This document shows, piece by piece, positions 8,869 to 17,340 of a DNA stretch of 17,340 nucleotides. The notes beneath the pieces are model-generated. The model saw only the letters and a list, made by a program, of their open reading frames with translations, had not been told where the DNA came from and searched no databases. Numbering within the stretch: position 1 is the stretch's first letter; every line of letters starts with the position of its first letter. The stretch spans positions 1 to 17,340 of the forward strand of contig MU119823.1 in the NCBI GenBank assembly GCA_014904845.1, given 5' to 3'. A program made the position numbers and the translations under genes. Source of the stretch: Acephala macrosclerotiorum (Eukaryota; Ascomycota; Leotiomycetes; Helotiales; Mollisiaceae).

Positions 8869-9114
8869 CCAAGGATATATTAAATAATTTAGTATTTAAT
8901 ATTTTTAGTTTTTTAAGCAAAATTTTACGTAATTTATAAATACGTAAATAATTTTAAATTTATTATAATATTTATTAATTTAATTAATAAAATAATTAAT
9001 AAAATAAAAAAATATAATTTAAATTTTAAATTTTAAATTAAATCGTATATAAATAATTTTTAATTTACGAATCGATTTTTTTAATTTTTAAAATATAAAT
9101 ATATAAATATAAAT

Positions 9115-9327
9115 TTTTTAAAACGATTTAATTAAATTTAAAATTAATTAAATAATTATTAAATAAATAAACAAATTATAAAAATATTAAAAATAAAAAT
9201 AAATTAATTTTTTATTAATCGATTTTCGAATACGAAGTTTTTAAAACGATTTAATTAAATTTGAAATCGATTAAATAATTATTAAATAAACGAGTAAATT
9301 ATAAAAATATTAAAAATAAAAATAAAT
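9115..9327. repeat. Tandem duplication, about 123-bp period, differing only by transitions
   Basis: The copies at 9120-9204 and 9243-9327 align over 85 bp with seven differences, all C/T or G/A and none a transversion. The second copy keeps CG where the first has TA. One site reads AC in one copy and GT in the other, implying an ancestral GC mutated differently in each. Confidence 0.8.
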
Positions 9328-9370
9328 ATACTTAAAATTAAATATTTAAAACTTAAAAACTCGAAATTTG

Positions 9371-9415
9371 AAAATTTAACGTTTAAAAATTTAACGCTTA
9401 AAAATTTAATTCAAA
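9371..9415. repeat. 15-bp tandem repeat, three units
   Basis: AAAATTTAACGTTTA at 9371, AAAATTTAACGCTTA at 9386 and AAAATTTAATTCAAA at 9401. The first two differ by one transition. It lies in the AT-rich interior of the hAT element. Confidence 0.75.
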
Positions 9416-9660
9416 ATATATTACGATATACGATATAATAATAAATACGTAATTTTAGTTTTATTTATTTAAAATTATTATTGTAATTTAAAAAATGCAT
9501 TTTATTATTATTATTATTATAACGTTTATTATAATAAAATATATTTTTAATTTAATTACGTAATTTAATTAGTTTTAATTCGAAATAATAATACTAATTT
9601 AATTTTATATTATTATAATAAGTTACATTTAAAAACTTTAATTTATAATATTTATTATTT

Positions 9661-9696
9661 TATTAATTTTTTTATTAATTTTTTTATTAATTTTTT
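9661..9696. repeat. 12-bp tandem repeat, three exact units
   Basis: TATTAATTTTTT is repeated three times without mismatch, followed by more T. It lies near the right end of the AT-rich interior of the hAT element. Confidence 0.8.
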
Positions 9697-9880
9697 TTTA
9701 AATTAAATTTTAATAAATATATTTATATTTTTATACAATTTATACATCCTTTATAGGGGCCCTACAAAACCCATAGAGGACCCGTGAGTGGAGGACTAAT
9801 ATATTTTCGCTCTATGGGAGACCCGTGGGTGGAAGAGAAATTTTAAAACTCTACTTTATAGGTTCTCCACGAGCAGCCTA

Positions 9881-9888
9881 TTAGCGTC
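9881..9888. repeat. Right 8-bp target duplication (TTAGCGTC)
   Basis: It lies directly outside the right TIR of the 1362-bp element and pairs with TCAGCGTC at 8511-8518. Confidence 0.75.
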
Positions 9889-9991
9889 CCTCGGCCAGTT
9901 CATTATCTTCTTCGTTCATCTGTGCGCAGGGATACTTCAGCGGTTATCCATCGAAAGTCATCCAGTCACACAGCCGAAGGAATGTACTTAC

Positions 9992-10275
9992 CGGTTTTGT
10001 TCCAAATAGTCAAGTCGTTTTTGTGAGCACGTGCTCTTGTAGTGCAAAGTGACCTGGCATTTAGGGTGCAAACCGTGTACAGAGGCAAGATCGTGGTCGA
10101 GTCTGACCACGAGACTCTCAACTCACAAGCCGCTTCTGTCAAGGCCGTCTTTACTACTAATAGCACTGTTGAAAGCTCTCGCGCACTTTGAGACTCAACA
10201 AAGGCTCTATTGTAAGAGACTTTCCAGGCCTCGAGTCTGAGTCTCTGGTCAATTCCACGAGGACCAAATCATAAA
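9992..10275 (-). pseudogene. Unidentified gene, candidate upstream exon ending in a strong splice donor
   Basis: The minus-strand frame is open for about 94 codons after a TGA near 10275. It contains RLRLEAWKVSYNRAF, SARELSTVLLVVKTAL and RAHKNDLTIWNKT, then meets GTAAGTA at 9991. No ATG is present, so either an earlier exon exists or the start is lost. A second minus frame (10157-10408) overlaps its upstream part and could reflect a frameshift. I do not recognise the family. The main support is the donor, its phase match with the exon at 8489, and the balanced composition. Confidence 0.3.
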
Positions 10276-10749
10276 GATGCGTCACGACATGAAGACATGA
10301 AAATATCTTGACTTGTCCAATCGACTGCTGGGATAGCCAACAGGGTATATTCTTGTGGCTTTCGTGGAAGTCGAGGCATCTATCGTTGATTAGAAGCTCT
10401 CTATCCACCTCGCTAGAAACCCCCTCACTTGTTAATCTTGAACTATCTCAATTACACCCGCACGAGAATCTATTACTCAACGTCAAGAGTTTGAAGGGAA
10501 TGATACGTTCAGTTTTGAATTTAGTAATCGTTTTTATACTTTCTTTGACTAACGAGATCCTCCCAAAATCAGATTGAATCAAACAACAAGCAAACAGTGT
10601 ATCCAGACCTTATTATTCAACGGTATTCACTCTTGTAATATGAAGAATCGTGCATTATCTGTAAGGCGGGGATGTTTTAAACATTTCACGGTAGGTAGGT
10701 TAGTCAAAGTCAGTGCACGGGAAGTATATACTTTGACCGGTATGGTATT
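10276..10749. other. Non-RIP single-copy stretch without a supported gene
   Basis: Composition is intermediate. A minus-strand TATAAAA lies at about 10533-10539, upstream of the candidate exon, with a pyrimidine-containing stretch after it, so part may be a promoter. It also contains the 3' flank of the kinase fossil. The plus-strand frames (10308-10577 and 10574-10798) show no motif. Confidence 0.35.
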
Positions 10750-11690
10750 TCAGGATTCACTTGTACCGACTTTGCATAGCTATATCTTACGGCACTAAGG
10801 AGATGCTAATACTTGCGAGGCAGTAAGCCTGCGCGAAAGTAACGGATCTAAAATAGTATATATAGTACTTTGGAATTCTCCTAGCGATAGATTATTTGCT
10901 ACTGCTTATTGAGAAGATTAAAAGTAGTTTTTGATTTACATTTTGCAGTTTTGCAATAGATCGAAACTCTGAAAAGAGTTTTCGATCACCAAAATACTTA
11001 ATATAGTAATTATCCCGATTTTTCAATACAGTACTCTAAAGAAGTTTACTAGTTCTCATAACTATATATATTATCTTTATAGGTTAAACGTTAGTTGATC
11101 GCGGATCGAATTTATTACCCAGGTTCTCGGGTGCGATATATGGGATAGAATTACAACGACTAGTAATTACACGGACTTTGGTTTTCTAAGAAAAATGGAA
11201 GTACTTTACTTCTCCAAAATCTGCAATTTTTAAAACACATTTTTTTGTCAATAGTAGATTTTCCGGTTTAAAGTCGCGGTAAACAATTTTTATAAAATGC
11301 AAATATTTTACTTTACAAACAAATTATTTAAAGAAATAGTTGCTTTTAACGAGTTAAATTTTTTACTTTTAAAAATCAATATTGCGAGATTTTTACCGTT
11401 ATAAAAAACTATAACTTCGCAATAATTACTATTCGATTTTTGAATAAAGTTTAAAATATTAATAATATTAATATATTACAAATATGAAAAAATGTAGAAA
11501 CTCGAAATAAAACGATTTCGATATATTTTTATTGTTTTTCGAAGCTCGTATTAATATTTTTTAATAACGTAATATTTCGCTTTTTAATTATTAAAACTTA
11601 TTTTGTACTATAGTCGCACGTTATTAAACTGTTTATATTTGATGTTTTTATTGCTTTTTTCGTATTTCTCGTAGATAAATACTTTATTTT
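10750..11690 (-). pseudogene. Ser/Thr protein kinase fossil, Hal4/Npr1-type catalytic domain, RIP-mutated
   Basis: Reading the minus strand through stops, the domain appears in order: EKYEKSNKNIKYKQFNNVRL (remnant Gly-loop, about 11670); AKYYVIKKY (subdomain II Lys); INIINILNFIQ and NYCEVIVFYNGKNLAIL (hinge); [28 protein letters not shown] (catalytic loop, about 11270, H to Y and L to F); [28 protein letters not shown] followed by a stop in place of Trp; IIYIVMRTSKLL; DPLLSRRLTASQVLAS; and a CRKI.LCKVG end near 10760. Order and wording match fungal Hal4/Sat4/Npr1-family kinases, which control ion and nutrient transporters. Nearly all lost residues and stops are C/T or G/A transitions. At least two frame changes (about 11350 and 10900) add to the damage. 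The 5' half is strongly AT-shifted and the 3' end almost normal, so RIP fades towards 10.7 kb. The disordered N-terminus is not recognisable. Confidence 0.8.
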
Positions 11691-14600
11691 TAAAAAAAGA
11701 ATTTATTTGAACGTTTTTGAAATTTATTATTAATCGGTTTTCGCACTCGATTAATAACGCGATTTATTTTTTTTATATTTTGATTTTGTTATTTTTATTA
11801 TATTACCTGAATAAAATTGCGTATAATATTGAATACTATTATTTCAATTCGTATATCGATAAAGTAATATTCGTATTTGCCATTTGAAAAAATTTTAAAA
11901 AATGTTTTTTGACGAGAATTTTTATTTTTATTCGTTTAAAAAATTGTAATATTAATCTAAGTAATATATTTAATAATTTTAATAATTTAATTAATTGATT
12001 AAAGTAGTAAAATTTAATTAGAATATTTAATTAATATTAAAATTACTCGAAAATTTAATACGTTTTTTATTAAAAAATATTATAAAAATATATTTATTTT
12101 AATATTTTTATATAATTATTATATTAATTATTATTATAATTTATTATTATAATTTATTATTTTTTTATTAATTATAACGTCGAATTATCGTAAAAAAATT
12201 TATTAAATATTATAATATTAATTTTAATTACTTTATAAAAAAATTTAAAAAAAAATTAAATTTTATATTATAATTTTTATTATTTTCATTTTATTAAATA
12301 AATTATAATATTAATAATTTATTTATAAAATTATATTTTTTTAACGTTTTTTAAAATTAATTTTAAACGTTATAAATTTTAATTTTATTAAAATATATTT
12401 AAAAAAATTATTTAAATTTATAAAAAAAAATTTTAAATTTTAAATAAATATTATTATTTTTATTAATAATAAATAATATTTTTTTTAAATATAAAATTAA
12501 ATTTAAAAATATTTTATTATTTATATTATTATTTGTTCGATATAAAAACTAATATTAATTTTTTTATATATACGTAATATTAATACTTTTTATAATAAGT
12601 AATTTTATTCAAATTTAATCGAAATATTTAAATACAACGATTTGATTAATTTATTAAAGAATTTAATAATTTCGTAATTTTAAATTAATATATAATTAAT
12701 TCTATAAAAAATACTAAAATTTTAATAAATATACGATTATAATTATAAGTTATTTATTAATACAAATTGCAAATAAATTGAAATTTAATTAAATATTTTT
12801 ATATTTTAAATTTTAAATAATTTTATTAATTTATTATTACGTAAATTAATAGAATATAATTATATTTAATTAAAATAATAATCGTTAAATTTTTAAATAC
12901 GTTTTTATTTTAAATATTTAAATGTTAAAATATTAAAAATTTATTTTACGATTATACAATTTTTAAAAAGAATTTTAAAAAAGTTTTTTTTAAAATTAAA
13001 TATTAAATAAAGTAATTTAAATTAATTAAATCGATTTTAATAATTTAATATAAAAAACGAAAATTTTAAAAAATATGTTTTTAATAAAAACTTTATTAAA
13101 AGTGCGTTTTTATTTAAAGTATTAAAATATTTAAATATTGAAATTATTTTATAATTACGCAATTTTAAAAGAGAAGTTTTAAAGAGTTTCTTTTTAAAAT
13201 TATATATTAAATAATATAATTTAAATTGATTAAATCGATTATAATAATTGAATATAAAACGAGAGTTTTAAAGAGTATTTTTTTAGTGTAAAGTTTTATA
13301 GTAAATGCGTTTTTATTTTAAGTATTAAAATATTTATTTAGTATTAAATATTTTTATAATTATTATAGTGAGATTATATGTTCTTTTTTCAAAAATCTTT
13401 ATAAATAACTAGTTTCGAGAGTAATATTAATTACGTGTTTTTTAGTATATAAAGAACTTTCGCTTATTATAAACTAATTAATAATTTTTTTTATTTTTAT
13501 TTTGATTGATTAATTGATTGATTTACGAATTAGAAATTATTTCGAATGAATTTAATTTATTGATTAAAACGAATTAATTTGTAATTGAATTTTTTTGTTT
13601 TGTATTTTATTACTTTTTTATATTAATAAAACGATACTAAAAAATGAATTGTTTTAATGAATTTTATTGAGAATTGTTTATATGCGATTTGTGTATTTTG
13701 TTTTTTATTATTATTAAAAAGAAATTCAAACTATTAAAAATCGAAAATTGAAAATCAATTAATAAGAATTTTTTGTTTTAATTATATTGTTCGAAATTAA
13801 ATAATTTGATTACGAGATTACGAAATTGTAAAAAAGTATTGATTTATAAAAATTACGTATTGAATTGTTTAAAATAATTAGTATTAAAACGAATATAGAA
13901 AAAAAAAAAAAAAATTTGCAACGATTATTTATAGTAATTGGTTTTATTTTTAGTAGAAATTAAAATATAAAAAAGAAAATTTTAATACGAAAAAAAAAAG
14001 AAATTATAATATTGAAAAACGAAATTATTTTATTATTTTATATTTTAATTTTAATTTTTTTAAAAATCGTAATTCGTAGATTACTTGTAATTGTTTTTAA
14101 ATTGAAATAATAAAATTAAAATAAATTTCGAATTTTAAAAAATAATATAAAAAAAAATAGAAATAAAAAATTTTAATTGAAAAAAATCGATTAAAAAAAT
14201 ATTTATTTGAAAAATATATTTTATTAAAACGAATAAACGAATAAAATTTCGAATAAAAATTAGAATAAAAAAATTTTATAAGAAAACGATATAAATAAAA
14301 ATTAATTTTTAAAACGAATTTTATTTAAAAATAATAATTCGAAAATTTATATTTTTGAATTATTAAATTAATTTTTAGTTTAAAAATTAAAATTAATAAA
14401 TTATTCGCGTTAAAATTTATTTTTTTCAATAAAAAATATTTTTATTTTAATTATATTATTGATTTCTTTTAAAAAAATTTCTATAAATAATAAAAAAATT
14501 TTTTTAAAAATATAAAATTTTAAAAAGTATATATTTATATTAAAATTATAAATATTTTTCTTTAGAATTTTTAAAATATTTTAATTTAAAAAAAATAATA

Positions 14601-17340
14601 TTACGATTTTTTTAAAATAATATAACGATATATATAAAAATTACAAAATTACTTTAAAAATCAAAAAAATACGATTTTTATAATATATTAATTCGATTTA
14701 TAAAAAGTAAATTCGATTTATATTAAAATACAATATTAAAAACTATTTAAAAAAAAAGTTTTACGACATTTTAAAAAAAGAATTTCGCGAATATAATTAA
14801 AAATATTATTAAATAAATATAAAATTTTTATATAAAATTATTGATCAATTTACGAAAAAATTTTTAATAATAAAAATATATATAAATTTGTTTAATCGAG
14901 TATTTAAAAAATTGATTAAATAAAATAAATTAAATAAATAATATTAAAAACGTAAATTTATAAAAAGATTTTTAATGTATATTAAAAAACGAATTTTTAA
15001 AAAAATCGATTATAAATTAATAAAAATATTTATTTATAATTACGATAAAATATATAAAAAAATAATTATTGTATATAAATATAAAAAGAAAAAGCGATAA
15101 TATAATAAAATTAACGATTTAAAATATTTGAAAATTTAATAAAAATATTTAAATATCGTAATATAAAAAATAATTTTAAATACAATTAATAATTTATTAT
15201 TTTTTGTTTTATTTGAATTATTTATAGAAGAAATTCAATGAAAAATATATATGATTATTAAAAAAATTTATATTGAATTTCAATTTTCGATTTTATATAT
15301 TATTTAAATTTAGAGAATTCGATAAATATTCGTATTAAAATTTTTAATTTAAATAAACAATTTCGTTAAAAAATTAAAAAAGTTCTCTTTTTTTTTTGTA
15401 TTATTTAACGATTTAAAAATTGTTTTAAATATTAATATTGTGAAAATGTTTTAAAAATTGAATAGTATTATAGTTTTTATAAATTAAAATTAGAATTAGT
15501 TTATTTTTTTATGAGAATATAAACGAGAAAAGAATTTTAATTGTAAATAAAAAGAATATAATAATATGAGAAAAAGCGAATATAAAGTTTTATATAGTTT
15601 AACGTCGATTAGATTTTCGTAAAATATATCGTTGATCGTTCAAAAGAATGTAGTAAAAGTTAACGTTGTATATAATAATTAATAAAGTAAACGATATTAT
15701 TTTGAGTATTTTGAGCGAATAAAAAATAGAGAAATTGATTTTTTTATTGATTATTTTTTCGTGAATTGTTATTTATTTATGAATAAATTAATTAATTGTA
15801 AATATTGTTATTAGAAGAATGATTAATAGTATTATAGTTTTTAAAATCGTAATTGATTTTTGCGATTGTTTACACTTAGAAACAATTGACGTTAATATAA
15901 TCAAATTATAAAATAAATAATTAAAAGATTTTTTGATTACGATTTCGATAAACGCTTTAAAAATATATAAAAAATTTAAAAATTTATTTAATTTATTGTT
16001 TAAAAAAAAAGTAAAATTAATATTAATAAAATTTTTTTAAGAAAATCGAATTTATTGTCGTATATTTTCAATAGTAATAATATTAACGTTTAAAGTTTTA
16101 ATAGAGCGATTATTAATAAATTCTACGAAAAATTGTCAATAAATACGATAATAATAAATATAATAATAACGAGTAAATCGAGAAATAAAATTCAAAGTAT
16201 ACGAGAAAACTTTTAACGAAAAATAAAAATAGAAAAAAAGTATTTAAAGATCGAATTATAACAATAAATTTTATAAAATATTTAAAATAAAAAACGAAAA
16301 AAAATGAATATAAATGAATCAAAAAATAAAATTTTGAAATAATAATTTAACGCTAAAAATAATAATTTTATTAATAAAATTTTATCGTGAAAACTTTTTA
16401 AAAGTATAATATCGTTTTTAAAAATTTAAAAAAGAATAAAAATAATTATTGATATTTTGAAAATATTGAATTTTATTATAGTAATTATTAATTAATAATA
16501 AAAAAACAATATTTATTATTTGATTTTAATAAATACTAAAATCGTTATAGTAAAAGAAATATTAAAAATCGTTGATTTTATAAAATAGTTTTTTTAAAAT
16601 TTTTATAAAATGTTTAAAAAAACGAGTTAATTTATTTTTATTACTAAAAATTTTATAATACTCGAAATTAATTTCGTGAAAATCGATTTTTTATTATTGA
16701 TTAAAAGAAAATATATTATTATTGTTTTTAAATTATATTTCAATTTGTTTGAATTAATTGATTTAAATAGAAAATACGAAATATTGAATATTAAAACGAA
16801 ATATTGTATTATTTTTATGTATATAATTCAAAATTTTAATAATATTATTATAAACGTTGAAAACTTTTAATTATTTATTATTATTAAATAAAATTTCGAA
16901 TTTATTAAAATAACGATTATAAAAATAGAAATTGAATATAAAATCGAATATAAAATTCTTTTTTTTTTTGTAAATAGTATAAAGAAAATTTTTTTGAGAT
17001 AATTATTTATTGTTATAATAAAAATGTAAATTGAATATAAAAATAATAGTTTGTAAAATAATATATTTCGAGATTTTAAAATTTTTAATTTTATTTGTAT
17101 AATTATAATTGTTTTTTTTTTTGAAAATTTATTTGTATTAAATTATTAAAAATCGCTATATTCGTATATATTTTCAAATTGAAAAAATATTGAAAAAAAA
17201 AATATAATACGAGAAACTAAGTATTAATATTATTAGAAAATAATATAATATTAAAATTCGTAAATAGTTTTTATATTTTAATAAATTTTTTTTTATTTTT
17301 AATTTTTTATTAAATATTTTTAATATTATTTTATATAAAA
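11691..17340. other. RIP-type AT-rich block 2
   Basis: Over 5.6 kb of nearly A/T-only sequence with no convincing gene. C occurs mainly in CpG, CpC is almost absent and CpA is rare. At 13.1-14.1 and 15.2-17.3 kb, G clearly exceeds C on the plus strand (TG and AG kept, CA and CT lost), while 11.9-13.0 and 14.1-15.2 kb are balanced. The two frames called open at 16113-16322 (-) and 16676-16870 (+) are low-complexity Phe/Ile/Leu/Asn products of composition. The content is presumably transposon debris of unknown type. Confidence 0.7.
12896..13365. repeat. Tandem repeat of about 203 bp, 2.3 copies, RIP-diverged
   Basis: Three starts with ACG/GCG followed by TTTTTATTT: CpG at 12900, 13105 and 13308, spacing 205 and 203 bp. 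The first two copies stay alignable throughout (for example TTAAATTAATTAAATCGATT against TTAAATTGATTAAATCGATT); the third diverges near 13360. Many differences are transitions, and the second copy keeps more G. Confidence 0.7.

Larger units (their letters stand above)
8519..9880. mobile_element. 1362-bp degraded hAT-type element, same family as the MITE at 671-881
   Basis: The left end TAGGCTGCTCG (8519-8529) and right end CGAGCAGCCTA (9870-9880) are perfect 11-bp inverted repeats, differing by one base from the TIR of the 211-bp MITE. Flanking 8-bp duplications match 7/8. The end regions (8519-8700 and 9755-9880) are GC-balanced and packed with short subterminal motifs related to CCCATRGAG, CCACGGGT and CTCTATGGG in both orientations, a known hAT feature. 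The interior (8880-9755) is almost pure A/T and carries tandem repeats; no transposase frame survives, so it is either a RIP-killed autonomous copy or a non-autonomous one. It probably inserted in an intron of the flanking minus-strand gene. Confidence 0.75.
8490..9991 (-). other. Predicted intron carrying the hAT element
   Basis: The donor GTAAGTA at 9991 is near-perfect; the acceptor CCCAG ends at 8490. Joining ...IWNKT at 9992 to EPFVED at 8489 keeps the frame. Without the 1362-bp element and one 8-bp duplication the intron would be 132 bp. A nearer acceptor (GCACAG at 9920) gives a 72-bp intron but leads into stops after five codons. This is inference from splice signals and phase only. 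Confidence 0.4.

Noticed and set aside
10956..10986. GATCGAAACTCT...AGAGTTTTCGATC hairpin as a terminator or regulatory site
   Set aside because: It falls inside the kinase fossil's coding sequence, and intrinsic terminators of this kind are not used by fungal RNA polymerase II.
11095..11145. GGTTCTCGGGTGC as a tRNA B-box
   Set aside because: No acceptor, D or anticodon stems can be drawn around it, and it is explained by kinase motif codons around APEN.
16113..16322. Minus-strand frame of 69 codons rich in Phe, Leu, Tyr and Ile, resembling a membrane protein
   Set aside because: No ATG support and a composition expected from random A/T sequence; no motif.
16676..16870. Plus-strand frame of 64 codons, considered as a hAT transposase piece
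   Set aside because: The expected Trp of that region is absent although G is retained here; the rest is low-complexity. Not supportable.
11691..17340. AT-rich block as mitochondrial DNA or a mitochondrial insertion
   Set aside because: No mitochondrial genes, tRNAs or intron signatures. The CpG-retaining, transition-type decay and the kinase and pogo fossils at the edges indicate RIPed nuclear DNA.
1..17340. CRISPR array, prokaryotic operon or phage genes
   Set aside because: Introns, HET domain, signal peptide style and RIP point to a fungus; the tandem repeats lack unique spacers.

Overview
The window looks like nuclear DNA of a filamentous ascomycete (Pezizomycotina). The evidence is a HET-domain gene, short GT-AG introns with a CTAAC branch site, and GC-balanced gene islands separated by long, extremely AT-rich blocks with the hallmarks of repeat-induced point mutation (RIP). 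The species cannot be read from the sequence. No gene in the window is clearly intact. The story is one of transposon insertion and RIP decay.

Layout. 84-1051 (-): a secreted-protein gene with a signal peptide and one 47-bp intron. A 211-bp non-autonomous hAT-type element (671-881, 8-bp target duplication) interrupts its first exon, and exact removal restores the frame. 1517-3739 (-): a HET-domain gene broken by three frame changes and two stops. 3740-4566: no supported gene. 4575-4995 (+): TATA box, CT-rich 12-bp minisatellite in the leader, and a 71-codon ORF that runs into the first AT block. 4996-5719: RIP block. 5720-6036: GC-richer island with an unidentified minus-strand frame. About 6030-7926: RIP-degraded pogo/Fot1-like element whose transposase N-terminus is still readable (7500-7892, -). 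7885-8489 and 9992-10275 (-): two pieces of an unidentified host gene. Between them, probably inside an intron, lies a second hAT-type element (8519-9880, 1362 bp) with almost the same terminal repeats as the 211-bp element and its own 8-bp duplication. 10750-11690 (-): the fossil of a Hal4/Npr1-type Ser/Thr kinase, traceable into the AT block. 11690-17340: a RIP block with a ~203-bp tandem repeat and stretches of strong G-over-C strand bias.

How it fits together: the hAT family inserted at least twice into ordinary gene space. A pogo element inserted next to or into the gene at 7.9-10.3 kb. RIP then mutated the repeated sequence, leaving C mainly in CpG, while short hAT ends and single-copy islands were spared. 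HET genes are the usual heterokaryon-incompatibility or allorecognition type, and pseudogenisation of members is common. Nothing here supports a working operon or pathway.
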